Assembly: GCF_012935695.1 (NCBI RefSeq)
Contig: NZ_CP052859.1
Span: 5,621,001-5,685,000, forward strand
Source: Pseudomonas sp. ADAK18
Lineage (GTDB): Bacteria > Pseudomonadota > Gammaproteobacteria > Pseudomonadales > Pseudomonadaceae
Reading direction: 5' to 3'
DNA length: 64,000 nt
Part shown: positions 55,701-64,000 of the stretch, in pieces
Layout of the letters: each line of letters begins with the position of its first letter
How positions within the stretch are numbered: the first letter of the stretch is position 1
The notes under the pieces: model-generated
Seen by the model: the letters and a program-made list of their open reading frames with translations, nothing else
What the model was told of the DNA's origin: nothing
Database searches by the model: none
Program-made: the position numbers and the translations under genes

Positions 55701-57242
55701 ATGCGTGCTGCTCAACTAAAAGCTGTGCTGCCACGGGAGCTGTTGGCATCCGTGGTTGTGTTTCTGGTCGCCCTGCCTTTATGCATGGGGATCGCTATCG
55801 CCTCCGGTATGCCACCGGCCAAAGGCTTGATCACAGGGATCATCGGTGGCCTGGTGGTGGGCTGGTTGGCTGGTTCGCCATTGCAAGTCAGCGGCCCGGC
55901 AGCCGGATTGGCGGTGTTGGTATTCGAGTTAGTGCGACAGCATGGCATGGCCATGCTCGGGCCTATCCTGTTGCTGGCGGGGTTCCTGCAGTTGGTGGCC
56001 GGGCGTTTGCGTCTGGGTTGCTGGTTCCGTGTGACCGCCCCGGCGGTGGTGTACGGGATGCTGGCAGGGATCGGGGTACTGATCGTCCTTTCACAAGTCC
56101 ATGTGATGTTCGACGGCGTGCCTAAACCGTCGGGCCTGGATAATCTTGTCGGCTTCCCGGCGGCTCTGGTTCAGGCCATTCCGACCTTGGGCGGTGGGCT
56201 TGGCTGGCAGGCCGGTTTGCTTGGGCTATCGACGATTCTGGTGATGTGGCTGTGGGATAAATTCCGTCCGCAAAAGCTGCGCTTCGTTCCAGGCGCCCTA
56301 TTGGGCGTGGGTTTGGCAACGGTGACCAGTTTGGTACTGGCGTTGCAGGTCAAACGCGTGGAGGTGCCGGAAAACCTGGCGGACGCCATCGATTGGCTAC
56401 GGCCCAGCGACCTGCTGAACCTGGCGGATCCCAGTTTGTTGATTGCAGCCTTCGCCGTGGCGTTTATCGCCAGCGCCGAAACCCTGCTCTCGGCGGCGGC
56501 CGTCGACCGTATGCATAACGGTCAGCGCTCTGATTTTGATAAAGAGCTGTCGGCGCAAGGTGTAGGCAACATGCTCTGTGGCCTGGTGGGCGCGTTGCCC
56601 ATGACCGGCGTAATCGTGCGCAGCTCGGCCAATGTCCAGGCGGGTGCCACCACGCGCTTGTCGGCGATGTTCCACGGTGTGTGGTTGCTGGCTTTTGTGT
56701 TGCTGCTGTCCAGTGTGCTGCAAAGCATTCCGGTGGCGAGCCTGGCGGGAGTACTGGTGTACACCGGCATCAAGCTGGTGGACATCAAGGCTTTTCGTGG
56801 CTTGGGCCGCTATGGTCGGATGCCGATGTTCACCTACGCCGCCACGGCCTTGGCGATCATCTTCACGGACTTGCTGACCGGTGTGTTGGTGGGCTTCGGG
56901 CTGACGCTGGTCAAGCTGGCGTGGAAGGCCTCTCGGCTGAAGATCAGCCTGATCGACCTGCCTCAGGACGGTGAAATGGAATTGCGGCTGACCGGCGCGG
57001 CGACTTTTCTCAAGGTGCCGGCGTTAACCCAAGTGCTGTCGACCATTCCGGCGGGTACCACCGTGCATGTACCGCTCAATAACCTGAGTTATATCGATCA
57101 TTCCTGCCTTGAACTGCTGGAGGAATGGGGGCGTGCCAATGCGGCCAAGGGCTCGAAGCTGATGATCGAGGCGCGCGGGTTGAAGCGTCGATTGGAAGGA
57201 AGGGTACGCACGACGACGGGAATAGGGTCGGCGGCTGCCTGA
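55701..57242 (+). CDS. SulP-family transporter, probable bicarbonate or sulfate carrier
   Basis: 513 residues from ATG 55701, GGAGAG eight bases upstream. About ten to twelve membrane helices: LLASVVVFLVALPLCMGIAI at the start, SGPAAGLAVLVFELV, and FIASAETLLSAAAVDRMHNG. A short C-terminal STAS domain (about 430-505) contains LSYIDHSCLELLEEW. Located next to a carbonic anhydrase, as are several bicarbonate-type SulP proteins. Substrate is inference. Confidence 0.91.
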   Translation: MRAAQLKAVLPRELLASVVVFLVALPLCMGIAIASGMPPAKGLITGIIGGLVVGWLAGSPLQVSGPAAGLAVLVFELVRQHGMAMLGPILLLAGFLQLVAGRLRLGCWFRVTAPAVVYGMLAGIGVLIVLSQVHVMFDGVPKPSGLDNLVGFPAALVQAIPTLGGGLGWQAGLLGLSTILVMWLWDKFRPQKLRFVPGALLGVGLATVTSLVLALQVKRVEVPENLADAIDWLRPSDLLNLADPSLLIAAFAVAFIASAETLLSAAAVDRMHNGQRSDFDKELSAQGVGNMLCGLVGALPMTGVIVRSSANVQAGATTRLSAMFHGVWLLAFVLLLSSVLQSIPVASLAGVLVYTGIKLVDIKAFRGLGRYGRMPMFTYAATALAIIFTDLLTGVLVGFGLTLVKLAWKASRLKISLIDLPQDGEMELRLTGAATFLKVPALTQVLSTIPAGTTVHVPLNNLSYIDHSCLELLEEWGRANAAKGSKLMIEARGLKRRLEGRVRTTTGIGSAAA

Positions 57243-57256
57243 GTAATGTTGAGTCC

Positions 57257-57285
57257 TGTGGAAGCCGGGCAAACCCGGCTCCCAC
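57257..57285. repeat. Single REP-like hairpin
   Basis: GTGGAAGCCGGG-CAAA-CCCGGCTCCCAC with one bulge, between convergent genes. Shorter than the other doublets. Confidence 0.7.
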
Positions 57286-57309
57286 ATTCGATCTTTGCCA
57301 GTCGTAAAT

Positions 57310-57957
57310 TTACGCCGGCTGATCCAGCTCCAACCCGACACCCAACTGCCGCGACAGGGACGGCCAGCGCTTCCAGGCCGCTTCGGTATCCGGGCTCTTG
57401 AGCTTGTCGCGATAGGCTTCGACAGACTCCAGGGCGAAGCTCTCTTCATTGAGCATCTCGTCCACCGCATGGTGCACGGCTTCATCCAATTGGTTGGCGA
57501 ACGTTTCACCAATCAATTGGTGGGCGATCAGATTGGCCACGGTGGTATCCAGCGGAATCAGCGGCTGGCCGAAATGCTTGATGTACAGATCGTTGACCTC
57601 TTCCACCAGGCGATGAGCCAGGTAAGCCTCGTCCAGCAAGCCGTCCAGGCCTTCGTGGCCGGCCAGGATCGCCAGCGGCTGAAGGAAGAACTGCTCGGCG
57701 ATTTTCAGCACCGGCTTGATCTGGCTTTCAATACCGGCTTCACGGGCCACGTCGTTGGCTGCGTCGAGCAACTCCGGGACCTGGTCGATATAGGCGGTAA
57801 CAAAACGCGTCATCACACCCTTGGCGTCAACATCGGGCAGGGAAATAGCGGGGTGCAGATGTGGTAACTGGACCTCCAGCTGTTGAGCAAGCTGGCCAGT
57901 GCTGGCTTCGTGTTGATGGGCACGGGAAATCTGCTCGCGCAATGCGGCGGTGTTCAT
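57310..57957 (-). CDS. Conserved hypothetical helical protein (PA0104-like)
   Basis: 215 residues from ATG 57957 (MNTAALREQISRAHQH). Mostly helical and acidic with no signal peptide or membrane segment. Distinct blocks: LPDVDAKGVMTRFVTAYIDQV, FFLQPLAILAGHEGLDGLLDEAYLAHR (split over two helices) and LIAHQLIGETFANQLDEAVH. I recall a gene of this kind between the SulP and coxB genes in P. aeruginosa. No function is known to me, and none is proposed. Confidence 0.85.
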   Translation of the reverse strand: MNTAALREQISRAHQHEASTGQLAQQLEVQLPHLHPAISLPDVDAKGVMTRFVTAYIDQVPELLDAANDVAREAGIESQIKPVLKIAEQFFLQPLAILAGHEGLDGLLDEAYLAHRLVEEVNDLYIKHFGQPLIPLDTTVANLIAHQLIGETFANQLDEAVHHAVDEMLNEESFALESVEAYRDKLKSPDTEAAWKRWPSLSRQLGVGLELDQPA

Positions 57958-58325
57958 GAAAGCTCCGGGAATACAGGGGTAGGAAAAGGGAGAGGATAAG
58001 GTAGCTCGTTTATACGAGCGGCTAAGACGCATTTGGCATAATTATTTCATGGTTATGCGCCGGTGTTATATCGAAATGCCATCGTTCGTCGGATAACCCC
58101 CGCCGTCCGCCGGTTTGCCGGCTCCGTTCGTCCATTTTAGTTCATTTGCCCCCTCACATTGCGGGGTGGCGGTCGCTGTCTATACTCGGGTTTGTACGCA
58201 ATTAGCTGATGACGCCAGACTGCATAAGCAGGCAAGGCTTGGCGGTGTGTTTGCAATTTGGAAGCCGCTCCCTTGGCCGCAGGTGCAAACCGGCGGGATA
58301 ACAAGAACGATAAGGGGAACCCGCA
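57958..58325. other. Divergent promoter region before coxB
   Basis: 368 bases between the hypothetical gene and coxB. Contains a candidate sigma-70 promoter for coxB (58159-58186) and small GC-rich dyads near 58110. No gene, repeat or RNA feature was recognised. Confidence 0.6.
58159..58186 (+). promoter_or_regulatory. Candidate sigma-70 promoter of the cox operon
   Basis: TTGCGG (58159-58164), 16-base spacer, TATACT (58181-58186). The -10 matches five of six, the -35 three of six. Distance to coxB ATG is about 140 bases. Confidence 0.4.
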
Positions 58326-59453
58326 ATGACGCGACATCCACACGTTTGGATGGGCCTACTCTTGTGGTCAGTATTCAGCCAGGCGCAGGCCGCCTGGACG
58401 ACGAATATGACGCCAGGGGCCACAGAAGTCAGTCACGCCGTGTTCGACCTGCACATGACCATTTTCTGGATCTGTGTGGTGATCGGCATCGTCGTCTTTG
58501 GCGCGATGTTCTGGTCGATGATTGTTCATCGACGCTCAACCGGCCAGGTGGCGGCCAAGTTCCACGAGAGCACGACGGTCGAGATTCTCTGGACGGTGGT
58601 GCCTTTCCTGATTCTGGTGGCGATGGCTATTCCAGCCACCAAGACCCTGATCAACATCTACGACAGCAGTGAGTCGGATATCGACATCCAGGTCACCGGC
58701 TATCAATGGAAGTGGCATTACAAATACCTGGGCCAGGACGTCGAGTTCTTCAGCAACCTGGCCACTCCTGCCGAGCAGATCCATAACCAGGCCGTCAAAG
58801 GCGAGCATTACTTACTGGAAGTCGACCAGCCGCTGGTACTGCCGGTGGGCGCCAAGGTGCGCTTTTTGGTGACGGCTGCCGACGTGATCCACTCCTGGTG
58901 GGTGCCGGCCTTTGCGGTCAAGCGCGACGCCATCCCAGGCTTCGTCAACGAGGCCTGGACCCGGATCGAGAAGCCCGGCATTTACCGTGGCCAGTGTGCC
59001 GAGCTGTGCGGCAAGGACCACGGCTTCATGCCCATTGTGGTGGACGTCAAGTCCAAGGCCGACTACGAAACTTGGCTCGGCGAGCGCAAGGCCGAAGCCG
59101 CCCAGCTCAAAGAGCTGACCTCCAAGGAGTGGACCCTTGAAGAGTTGGTGGCCCGTGGCGACAAGGTCTACCACACCACCTGCGTGGCTTGTCACCAGGC
59201 CGAAGGCCAGGGCTTGCCGCCGATGTTCCCGGCGCTCAAGGGCTCGCCGATTGCTACCGGCGCCAAAGAGGATCACCTGCATCGCGTGTACTTCGGCAAG
59301 CCAGGCACCGCCATGGCTGCCTTCGGCAAGCAGCTCTCGGAAGTTGATATCGCGGCGGTCGTGACCTACGAACGCAACGCGTGGGGCAACAACAAGGGCG
59401 ACATGGTCACTCCCAAAGACGTGCTGGCTTTGAAACAGGCGGAAAGCAAATGA
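58326..59453 (+). CDS. coxB: Cytochrome c oxidase subunit II with fused cytochrome c
   Basis: 375 residues. Signal peptide (SQAQAA), two membrane helices, and a cupredoxin CuA domain with C224, E226, C228, H232 and M235 in QCAELCGKDHGFMP. A C-terminal cytochrome c domain has CVACH (286-290) with a later Met in KPGTAMAAF, making this a caa3-type subunit. It takes electrons from cytochrome c at the periplasm and passes them via CuA to subunit I. First gene of the operon. Confidence 0.96.
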   Translation: MTRHPHVWMGLLLWSVFSQAQAAWTTNMTPGATEVSHAVFDLHMTIFWICVVIGIVVFGAMFWSMIVHRRSTGQVAAKFHESTTVEILWTVVPFLILVAMAIPATKTLINIYDSSESDIDIQVTGYQWKWHYKYLGQDVEFFSNLATPAEQIHNQAVKGEHYLLEVDQPLVLPVGAKVRFLVTAADVIHSWWVPAFAVKRDAIPGFVNEAWTRIEKPGIYRGQCAELCGKDHGFMPIVVDVKSKADYETWLGERKAEAAQLKELTSKEWTLEELVARGDKVYHTTCVACHQAEGQGLPPMFPALKGSPIATGAKEDHLHRVYFGKPGTAMAAFGKQLSEVDIAAVVTYERNAWGNNKGDMVTPKDVLALKQAESK

Positions 59454-59511
59454 CCTCATTCATTGCGTATTCCCTGAACCGTCCCGCCCACTCGTTTGCA
59501 GGAGAAAGGCC

Positions 59512-61101
59512 ATGAGCGCTGTGATCGATGACCACGGTCATGCCGGTGACCACGCTCACGGCCCTGCCAAGGGTCTGATGCGTTGGGTGCTGACCACCAA
59601 CCACAAAGACATCGGGACCATGTACTTGTGGTTCAGCTTCGCCATGTTCTTGCTGGGCGGTTCATTTGCCATGGTGATCCGGGCCGAGCTGTTCCAGCCG
59701 GGCTTGCAGATCGTCGAGCCGGCGTTCTTCAACCAGATGACCACCATGCACGGGCTGGTCATGGTGTTCGGTGCGGTGATGCCGGCGTTTGTCGGGCTCG
59801 CCAACTGGATGATCCCGCTGATGATCGGTGCGCCGGACATGGCCCTGCCACGGATGAACAACTTCAGCTTCTGGCTGCTACCGGCGGCGTTCCTGATGCT
59901 GGTCTCTACCCTGTTCATGCCGGGTGGCGGGCCGAACTTCGGTTGGACCTTCTACGCCCCGCTTTCCACCACCTATGCACCGGAAAGCGTGACCTTCTTC
60001 ATCTTTGCCATTCACTTGATGGGTATCAGTTCGATCATGGGCGCGATCAACGTGATCGCCACCATCCTCAACCTGCGCGCACCGGGCATGACCCTGATGA
60101 AGATGCCGCTGTTCGTCTGGACCTGGCTGATCACCGCGTTCTTGCTGATCGCGGTGATGCCGGTGTTGGCGGGCTGCGTGACGATGATGCTGATGGATAT
60201 CCACTTCGGCACCAGCTTCTTCAGTGCTGCCGGTGGCGGTGACCCGGTGTTGTTCCAGCATGTGTTCTGGTTCTTCGGTCACCCCGAGGTGTACATCATG
60301 ATCCTGCCGGCCTTCGGTGCCGTCAGCTCGATCATCCCGACCTTCTCGCGCAAGCCGCTGTTTGGTTACACCTCGATGGTGTACGCCACGGCGAGCATCG
60401 CCTTCCTGTCGTTTATCGTGTGGGCGCACCACATGTTCGTGGTGGGCATTCCGCTGGTGGGCGAGTTGTTCTTCATGTACGCCACGTTGCTGATCGCGGT
60501 GCCCACTGGGGTCAAGGTGTTCAACTGGGTCAGCACCATGTGGCAAGGCTCGCTGACCTTCGAGACGCCGATGCTGTTTGCCGTGGCCTTCGTGATCCTG
60601 TTTACCATTGGCGGCTTCTCTGGGTTGATGCTGGCGATTGCCCCGGCGGACTTCCAGTACCACGACACCTACTTTGTGGTGGCGCACTTCCATTACGTAC
60701 TGGTGCCTGGTGCGATCTTCGGGATCTTCGCTTCGGCCTACTACTGGCTACCGAAATGGACCGGCCACATGTACGACGAAACCCTGGGCAAGCTGCATTT
60801 CTGGCTGTCGTTCGTGGGGATGAACATGGCGTTCTTCCCGATGCACTTCGTCGGGCTGGCGGGCATGCCGCGCCGGGTGCCCGACTACAACCTGCAGTTC
60901 GCTGATTTCAACATGGTCTCCTCCATCGGTGCCTTCACCTTTGGTGCGACGCAGATCTTCTTCCTGTTCATCGTCATCAAGTGCATCCGGGGCGGCAAGC
61001 CTGCACCGGCCAAGCCATGGGATGGCGCTGAAGGGCTTGAGTGGAGCATTCCTTCGCCGGCGCCCTATCACACCTTCACGACCCCGCCGGAGGTCAAATG
61101 A
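59512..61101 (+). CDS. coxA: Cytochrome c oxidase subunit I
   Basis: 529 residues, twelve membrane helices. Haem and CuB ligands: MTTMHGLVMVFG (haem a His), FFGHPEVYIMILP (His and cross-linked Tyr), WAHHMFVVG (CuB His pair) and YFVVAHFHYVLVPG (haem His pair). Catalytic subunit that reduces O2 to water and pumps protons. GGAGG and ATGA at its end lead into a short coupled frame. Confidence 0.98.
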   Translation: MSAVIDDHGHAGDHAHGPAKGLMRWVLTTNHKDIGTMYLWFSFAMFLLGGSFAMVIRAELFQPGLQIVEPAFFNQMTTMHGLVMVFGAVMPAFVGLANWMIPLMIGAPDMALPRMNNFSFWLLPAAFLMLVSTLFMPGGGPNFGWTFYAPLSTTYAPESVTFFIFAIHLMGISSIMGAINVIATILNLRAPGMTLMKMPLFVWTWLITAFLLIAVMPVLAGCVTMMLMDIHFGTSFFSAAGGGDPVLFQHVFWFFGHPEVYIMILPAFGAVSSIIPTFSRKPLFGYTSMVYATASIAFLSFIVWAHHMFVVGIPLVGELFFMYATLLIAVPTGVKVFNWVSTMWQGSLTFETPMLFAVAFVILFTIGGFSGLMLAIAPADFQYHDTYFVVAHFHYVLVPGAIFGIFASAYYWLPKWTGHMYDETLGKLHFWLSFVGMNMAFFPMHFVGLAGMPRRVPDYNLQFADFNMVSSIGAFTFGATQIFFLFIVIKCIRGGKPAPAKPWDGAEGLEWSIPSPAPYHTFTTPPEVK

Positions 61102-61256
61102 ACAGGTTATTGCGGTTGGAGCGCGGTAAGTGTGAGAGCGGGCTTGCTCGCGAAGATGGTGTGCCAGTCAGTATTTTCATTGGCTGTGAAACCGCTTTCG
61201 CGAGCAAGCCCGCTCCCACATTGACCGGATTCGCCTCGGGTGAGCGTCATGTCTGA
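61098..61256 (+). CDS. Short coupled reading frame running through a REP doublet
   Basis: 52 codons. ATG 61098 overlaps the coxA TGA, with GGAGG five bases upstream. After about MNRLLRLERG the frame enters the REP doublet (61131-61220) and ends inside the ctaG start. The start signals look real, but most of the translated text is REP sequence, so this may be the remnant of a small cox gene disrupted by the repeat, or chance. Confidence 0.3.
   Translation: MNRLLRLERGKCESGLAREDGVPVSIFIGCETAFASKPAPTLTGFASGERHV
61131..61220. repeat. REP doublet inside the cox operon
   Basis: TGTGAGAGCGGGCTTGCTCGCGA and inverted TCGCGAGCAAGCCCGCTCCCACA. It lies between coxA and ctaG, within one operon. Confidence 0.87.
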
Positions 61257-61800
61257 GTCAGTGCCTATCAAGCGCCTGGTCACCCGCCTGTTGATTCTGG
61301 TGGTGGCGATGTTCGCCTTCGGCTTTGCCCTGGTGCCGATCTACGACGTGATGTGCAAGGCGTTCGGTATCAATGGCAAGACGGCCGGGCAGTACGAAGG
61401 TGAGCAGATCGTCGACCCATCACGGCAGGTTAGGGTGCAGTTTCTCTCCACCAACGCCATCGACATGGTCTGGGAGTTCCACTCCAAGGCCGACGAAATC
61501 GTGGTCAACCCGGGTGCCGTCAACGAGATGCTGTTCGTGGCCTACAACCCTACTGACAAGCCGATGACGGCCCAGGCGATCCCGAGTATTTCGCCCGCAG
61601 AAGCGGCGATGTACTTCCACAAGACCGAGTGTTTTTGCTTCACCCAGCAAGTGCTGCAGCCAGGTCAGCGTATCGAGATGCCCGTGCGCTTCATTGTCGA
61701 CCGCGACATGCCCAAGGATGTGAAGCATTTGACCCTGGCGTACACGCTGTTCGATATCACCGCGCGCCAACCGCCCGTGGCTGTCCATACCGGCGGCTAG
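61249..61800 (+). CDS. ctaG: Cytochrome c oxidase assembly protein CtaG/Cox11
   Basis: 183 residues from ATG 61249, GGTGAG six bases upstream; GTG 61240 is an alternative. One N-terminal membrane helix, conserved VPIYDVMCKAFGINGKT, and the copper-binding CFCFTQQ motif. It delivers copper to the CuB site of subunit I. Between coxA and coxC, the standard place. Confidence 0.96.
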   Translation: MSESVPIKRLVTRLLILVVAMFAFGFALVPIYDVMCKAFGINGKTAGQYEGEQIVDPSRQVRVQFLSTNAIDMVWEFHSKADEIVVNPGAVNEMLFVAYNPTDKPMTAQAIPSISPAEAAMYFHKTECFCFTQQVLQPGQRIEMPVRFIVDRDMPKDVKHLTLAYTLFDITARQPPVAVHTGG

Positions 61801-61834
61801 GCGTGCCTGCGGGCTCGATTAGGAGAACGAATAC

Positions 61835-62722
61835 ATGTCGACTCATGATACGTACTACGTACCGGCGCAAAGCAAATGGCCAATAATTGCTACCCTGGGC
61901 ATGCTGATCACGGTGTTCGGGTTGGCTACCTGGTTCAATGATCTGAAGGCTGCGCGCCCGGAATCCCACGGCCCGCTGATCTTTTTCGTTGGCGGCTTGC
62001 TGTTGGCCTACATGATGTTTGGCTGGTTCGGTGCGGTGATCAAAGAGAGTCGCGCCGGTTTGTACAGCCCGCAGATGGACCGCTCCTTTCGCTGGGGCAT
62101 GAGCTGGTTCATCTTCTCCGAGGTGATGTTCTTTATCGCGTTCTTCGGGGCCCTGTTTTATGTGCGCCATTTGTCCGGCCCGTGGTTAGGAGGGGAAGGC
62201 CATAAAGGTGTGGCGCACATGCTCTGGCCGAATTTCGAATTCACTTGGCCGTTGCTCAATAACCCGGACCCGAAACTGTTTCCGGCGCCCAAAGGCACCA
62301 TTAGCCCTTGGGGCTTGCCGCTGATCAACACCATCTTGCTGGTCAGCTCCAGCGTGACCATCACCATCGCCCACCATGCTTTGCGCAAAGGCCATCGCGG
62401 CGCGTTGAAGATCTGGCTGGCGATCACCGTGTTGTTGGGCTGGGCATTCCTTGGCTTTCAGGCCGAGGAATACATCCACGCCTACAAGGAGCTGGGCCTG
62501 ACCCTGGGGTCCGGCGTATACGGCGCGACCTTCTTCATGCTCACCGGCTTTCACGGTGCCCACGTGACCATTGGCACCATCATTCTGTTCGTGATGCTGA
62601 TGCGCATCTTGAAAGGGCATTTCAATGCCGAGCACCAGTTCGGATTCGAGGCGGCCAGTTGGTATTGGCACTTTGTGGATGTGGTGTGGATCGGGCTGTT
62701 TTTCTTCGTTTACGTGCTGTGA
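61835..62722 (+). CDS. coxC: Cytochrome c oxidase subunit III
   Basis: 295 residues, seven membrane helices. Family text: RWGMSWFIFSEVMFFIAFFG, GLPLINTILLVSSSVTITIAHH and FEAASWYWHFVDVVWIGLFF at the C-terminus. Stabilises proton uptake by subunit I. 34 bases after ctaG. Convergent with the DUF2909 gene. Confidence 0.97.
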   Translation: MSTHDTYYVPAQSKWPIIATLGMLITVFGLATWFNDLKAARPESHGPLIFFVGGLLLAYMMFGWFGAVIKESRAGLYSPQMDRSFRWGMSWFIFSEVMFFIAFFGALFYVRHLSGPWLGGEGHKGVAHMLWPNFEFTWPLLNNPDPKLFPAPKGTISPWGLPLINTILLVSSSVTITIAHHALRKGHRGALKIWLAITVLLGWAFLGFQAEEYIHAYKELGLTLGSGVYGATFFMLTGFHGAHVTIGTIILFVMLMRILKGHFNAEHQFGFEAASWYWHFVDVVWIGLFFFVYVL

Positions 62723-62727
62723 GGCGC

Positions 62728-62931
62728 CTACCACGGCGCATGTGAGACCAACTGGCCGCTAAAGAAACCCCAGGCGATCAACGCCACGGTGATCACGGCC
62801 AGTACGACACGCACGGTCAAGGCCGTGACGAGGCGATTGGAGTTGCCCTCGTCTTTGACCAGGAAGAACAAGCCACTGAACAGGCTCACAACGGTAGCGA
62901 TCAGCATCAGGGCAATGGCTGCTTTGAGCAT
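62728..62931 (-). CDS. Twin-transmembrane DUF2909 protein
   Basis: 67 residues from ATG 62931. Two hydrophobic helices (about 2-23 and 37-57) joined by a charged loop VKDEGNSNRL; ends QLVSHAPW. This small protein is found next to coxC in many pseudomonads on the opposite strand. Function unknown, possibly oxidase assembly. Faces SURF1 on the divergent side. Confidence 0.88.
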   Translation of the reverse strand: MLKAAIALMLIATVVSLFSGLFFLVKDEGNSNRLVTALTVRVVLAVITVALIAWGFFSGQLVSHAPW

Positions 62932-63016
62932 GGTTTGGCTCCGGGGCTCTTTTTTTGGAGGGGCGAGCAATGAGATTCAGTATAGCCAGCGCAGCACCGA
63001 CCTCTACGGTCGCGCC

Positions 63017-63757
63017 ATGAAACGCTTTCGTCCCGGGATTGCGCCGACGCTGGTGGTGTTGGTGCTGCTACCGCTGCTGGTATTTCTCGGTTTTTGGCAA
63101 TTGTCCCGTGGCCAGGAAAAACAAGCGCTGTTGGACAGCTACGCGGAGCGCCGCGCTACCGAGCCCATGAGTAGCGAGCAATTGCGTGCTACGGCCGACC
63201 CAGCCTTTCGCCGAGTACATTTGCGCGGGCAGTTGGACGCCGAGCACAGCGTGCTGCTGGATAACCGCTTTCGCGACGGCAAGGTGGGCGTCGAGTTGCT
63301 ACAGCCCTTTCATGATCAGGCCAGCGGTTTATGGCTGCTACTCAATCGTGGCTGGCTGCCTTGGCCTGACCGGCGCACGCCGCCAGTCTTCACCACCCCT
63401 GAACAGCTGCTGAATATCGACGCCTGGGTCTACGTAGCGCCCGGGGCCGCTTTCCAATTGCATGCCGATCCGGCAGGCGCGCCATGGCCGCGCCTGCTGA
63501 CTGCGCTGCACCCCGACACGCTATGGGCGGAGCTTGCGCGCAGCGGGTTTGGCTACGAGGTGCGAGCCGAAGCGGGCCCCGGCACCTACGAAACCAACTG
63601 GCCGGTGGTGGCCATGGGGCCGGAAAAACACCTCGGATATGCCGTGCAGTGGTTCGCCATGGCGCTAGCCCTGTTCGGTCTTTACCTCTACCTCGGATGG
63701 CACAACGCAAAGGAGAAGCACGATGGGAGCGGCCATGAATCCACTCAACATGTCTGA
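63017..63757 (+). CDS. SURF1-family cytochrome oxidase assembly protein
   Basis: 246 residues from ATG 63017; no good ribosome site is seen, and no better start exists in frame. Membrane helices at both ends (about 8-28 and 212-232) flank a periplasmic domain. Conserved GFWQLSRGQEKQ, LLDNRFRDGKVGVE and the C-terminal GYAVQWFAMALALFGLYLY. It helps haem a insertion into subunit I. Confidence 0.93.
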   Translation: MKRFRPGIAPTLVVLVLLPLLVFLGFWQLSRGQEKQALLDSYAERRATEPMSSEQLRATADPAFRRVHLRGQLDAEHSVLLDNRFRDGKVGVELLQPFHDQASGLWLLLNRGWLPWPDRRTPPVFTTPEQLLNIDAWVYVAPGAAFQLHADPAGAPWPRLLTALHPDTLWAELARSGFGYEVRAEAGPGTYETNWPVVAMGPEKHLGYAVQWFAMALALFGLYLYLGWHNAKEKHDGSGHESTQHV

Positions 63758-64000
63758 CGCGCCTGCAGCGCCCGACCGGCGCAAGGGGCGCTGGCAACTG
63801 ATCCTGATCCTGCTGATGGTGATCGGCCCGATGGTGTTGGCCACCTTCATGTACAAGCTGCAGTTCTGGGTGCCGCAAAGCCGCAGTTACCACGGCGAGA
63901 TGATCGGCAATGGCCAGACCCGCGCCGATATCGGCGTGCAGGCCGAAGAGGATCGCTGGCAGTTGCTGGTCACTGCGCCTGTGGCCTGCGCGGCCGATTG
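63723..64000 (+). CDS. Membrane protein of the cox cluster (cut by window end)
   Basis: At least 92 codons from ATG 63723 (AGGAG seven bases upstream); ATG 63735 is an alternative. It overlaps the SURF1 end. After a basic N-terminus it has one membrane helix (LILILLMVIGPMVLATFMY) and then a soluble part: VPQSRSYHGEMIGNGQTRAD and EEDRWQLLVTAPVACAAD. In P. aeruginosa a hypothetical gene (PA0111) is at this position before ctaA; role unknown, likely oxidase assembly. C-terminus missing. Confidence 0.85.
   Translation, partial: MGAAMNPLNMSDAPAAPDRRKGRWQLILILLMVIGPMVLATFMYKLQFWVPQSRSYHGEMIGNGQTRADIGVQAEEDRWQLLVTAPVACAAD

Overview
The window is a 64 kb stretch of a gamma-proteobacterial chromosome, almost certainly a Pseudomonas of the fluorescens group. 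The evidence is gene content and order: the end of gyrB, then glyQS, trkA-rsmB-fmt-def, dprA-tsaC-qor-hemF-aroE, trpBA/trpI, prlC and coxBA-ctaG-coxC, an order I recall from the region next to oriC in pseudomonads. Further signs are high GC, GTG starts, repeated REP-type hairpins (GTGGGAGC..GGCTTGCC..GCGAT) and perfect DnaA boxes. No rRNA, tRNA, IS element, prophage or CRISPR array was seen.

Layout. 1-622: end of gyrB with terminator. 733-5626: a two-component locus made of an OmpR-type regulator, a possible small exported peptide, a FecR-domain periplasmic protein and a CHASE2 sensor kinase, with a duplicated 16-bp motif upstream of both arms. 5809-10207 (minus): plsC-type acyltransferase, gmhB, glyS, glyQ. 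10289-11774 (plus): tag and a lipid A acyltransferase. 11904-16565 (minus): TPR protein, trkA, rsmB, fmt, def. 16704-19274 (plus): a LysM-less relative of the dprA-adjacent LysM protein, dprA, tsaC. 19388-22276: qor, hemF, aroE. 22294-27515: SulP transporter, orphan choline-binding protein, choline sulfatase and its divergent LysR regulator.

27547-32221: DOPA-dioxygenase-like protein and the D-galactonate operon dgoKADT without a linked dgoR. 32242-34571: FAD-linked oxidase and an RcnB/CigR-like protein. 34712-37764: trpBA and divergent trpI. 37761-42900: small stress and envelope proteins (DUF883, dodecin, two DUF1161 proteins, OsmC, luciferase-like oxidoreductase, paired lipoproteins, a lipoprotein aminopeptidase). 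42976-46606: HAD phosphatase, gamma-carbonic-anhydrase-like protein, prlC, zinc ribbon.

46607-53543 looks like an accessory block: a diverged second M3 peptidase, a periplasmic phosphatase and a three-gene membrane gluconate 2-dehydrogenase. 53625-54683 is a radical SAM gene behind a textbook LexA box. 54884-57957: beta-carbonic anhydrase, a SulP transporter (possible bicarbonate uptake pair) and an unknown helical protein. 58326-64000: the aa3/caa3 cytochrome c oxidase operon coxB-coxA-ctaG-coxC, DUF2909, SURF1 and the start of a further membrane protein cut by the window end.

Most genes are ordinary housekeeping genes. The points most worth a second look are the twin operator and GGA-rich leader in the CHASE2/FecR locus, the LysM deletion, the tandem M3 paralogue, the extended LexA palindrome and REP doublets placed inside operons. 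I did not find a clearly new multi-gene system.
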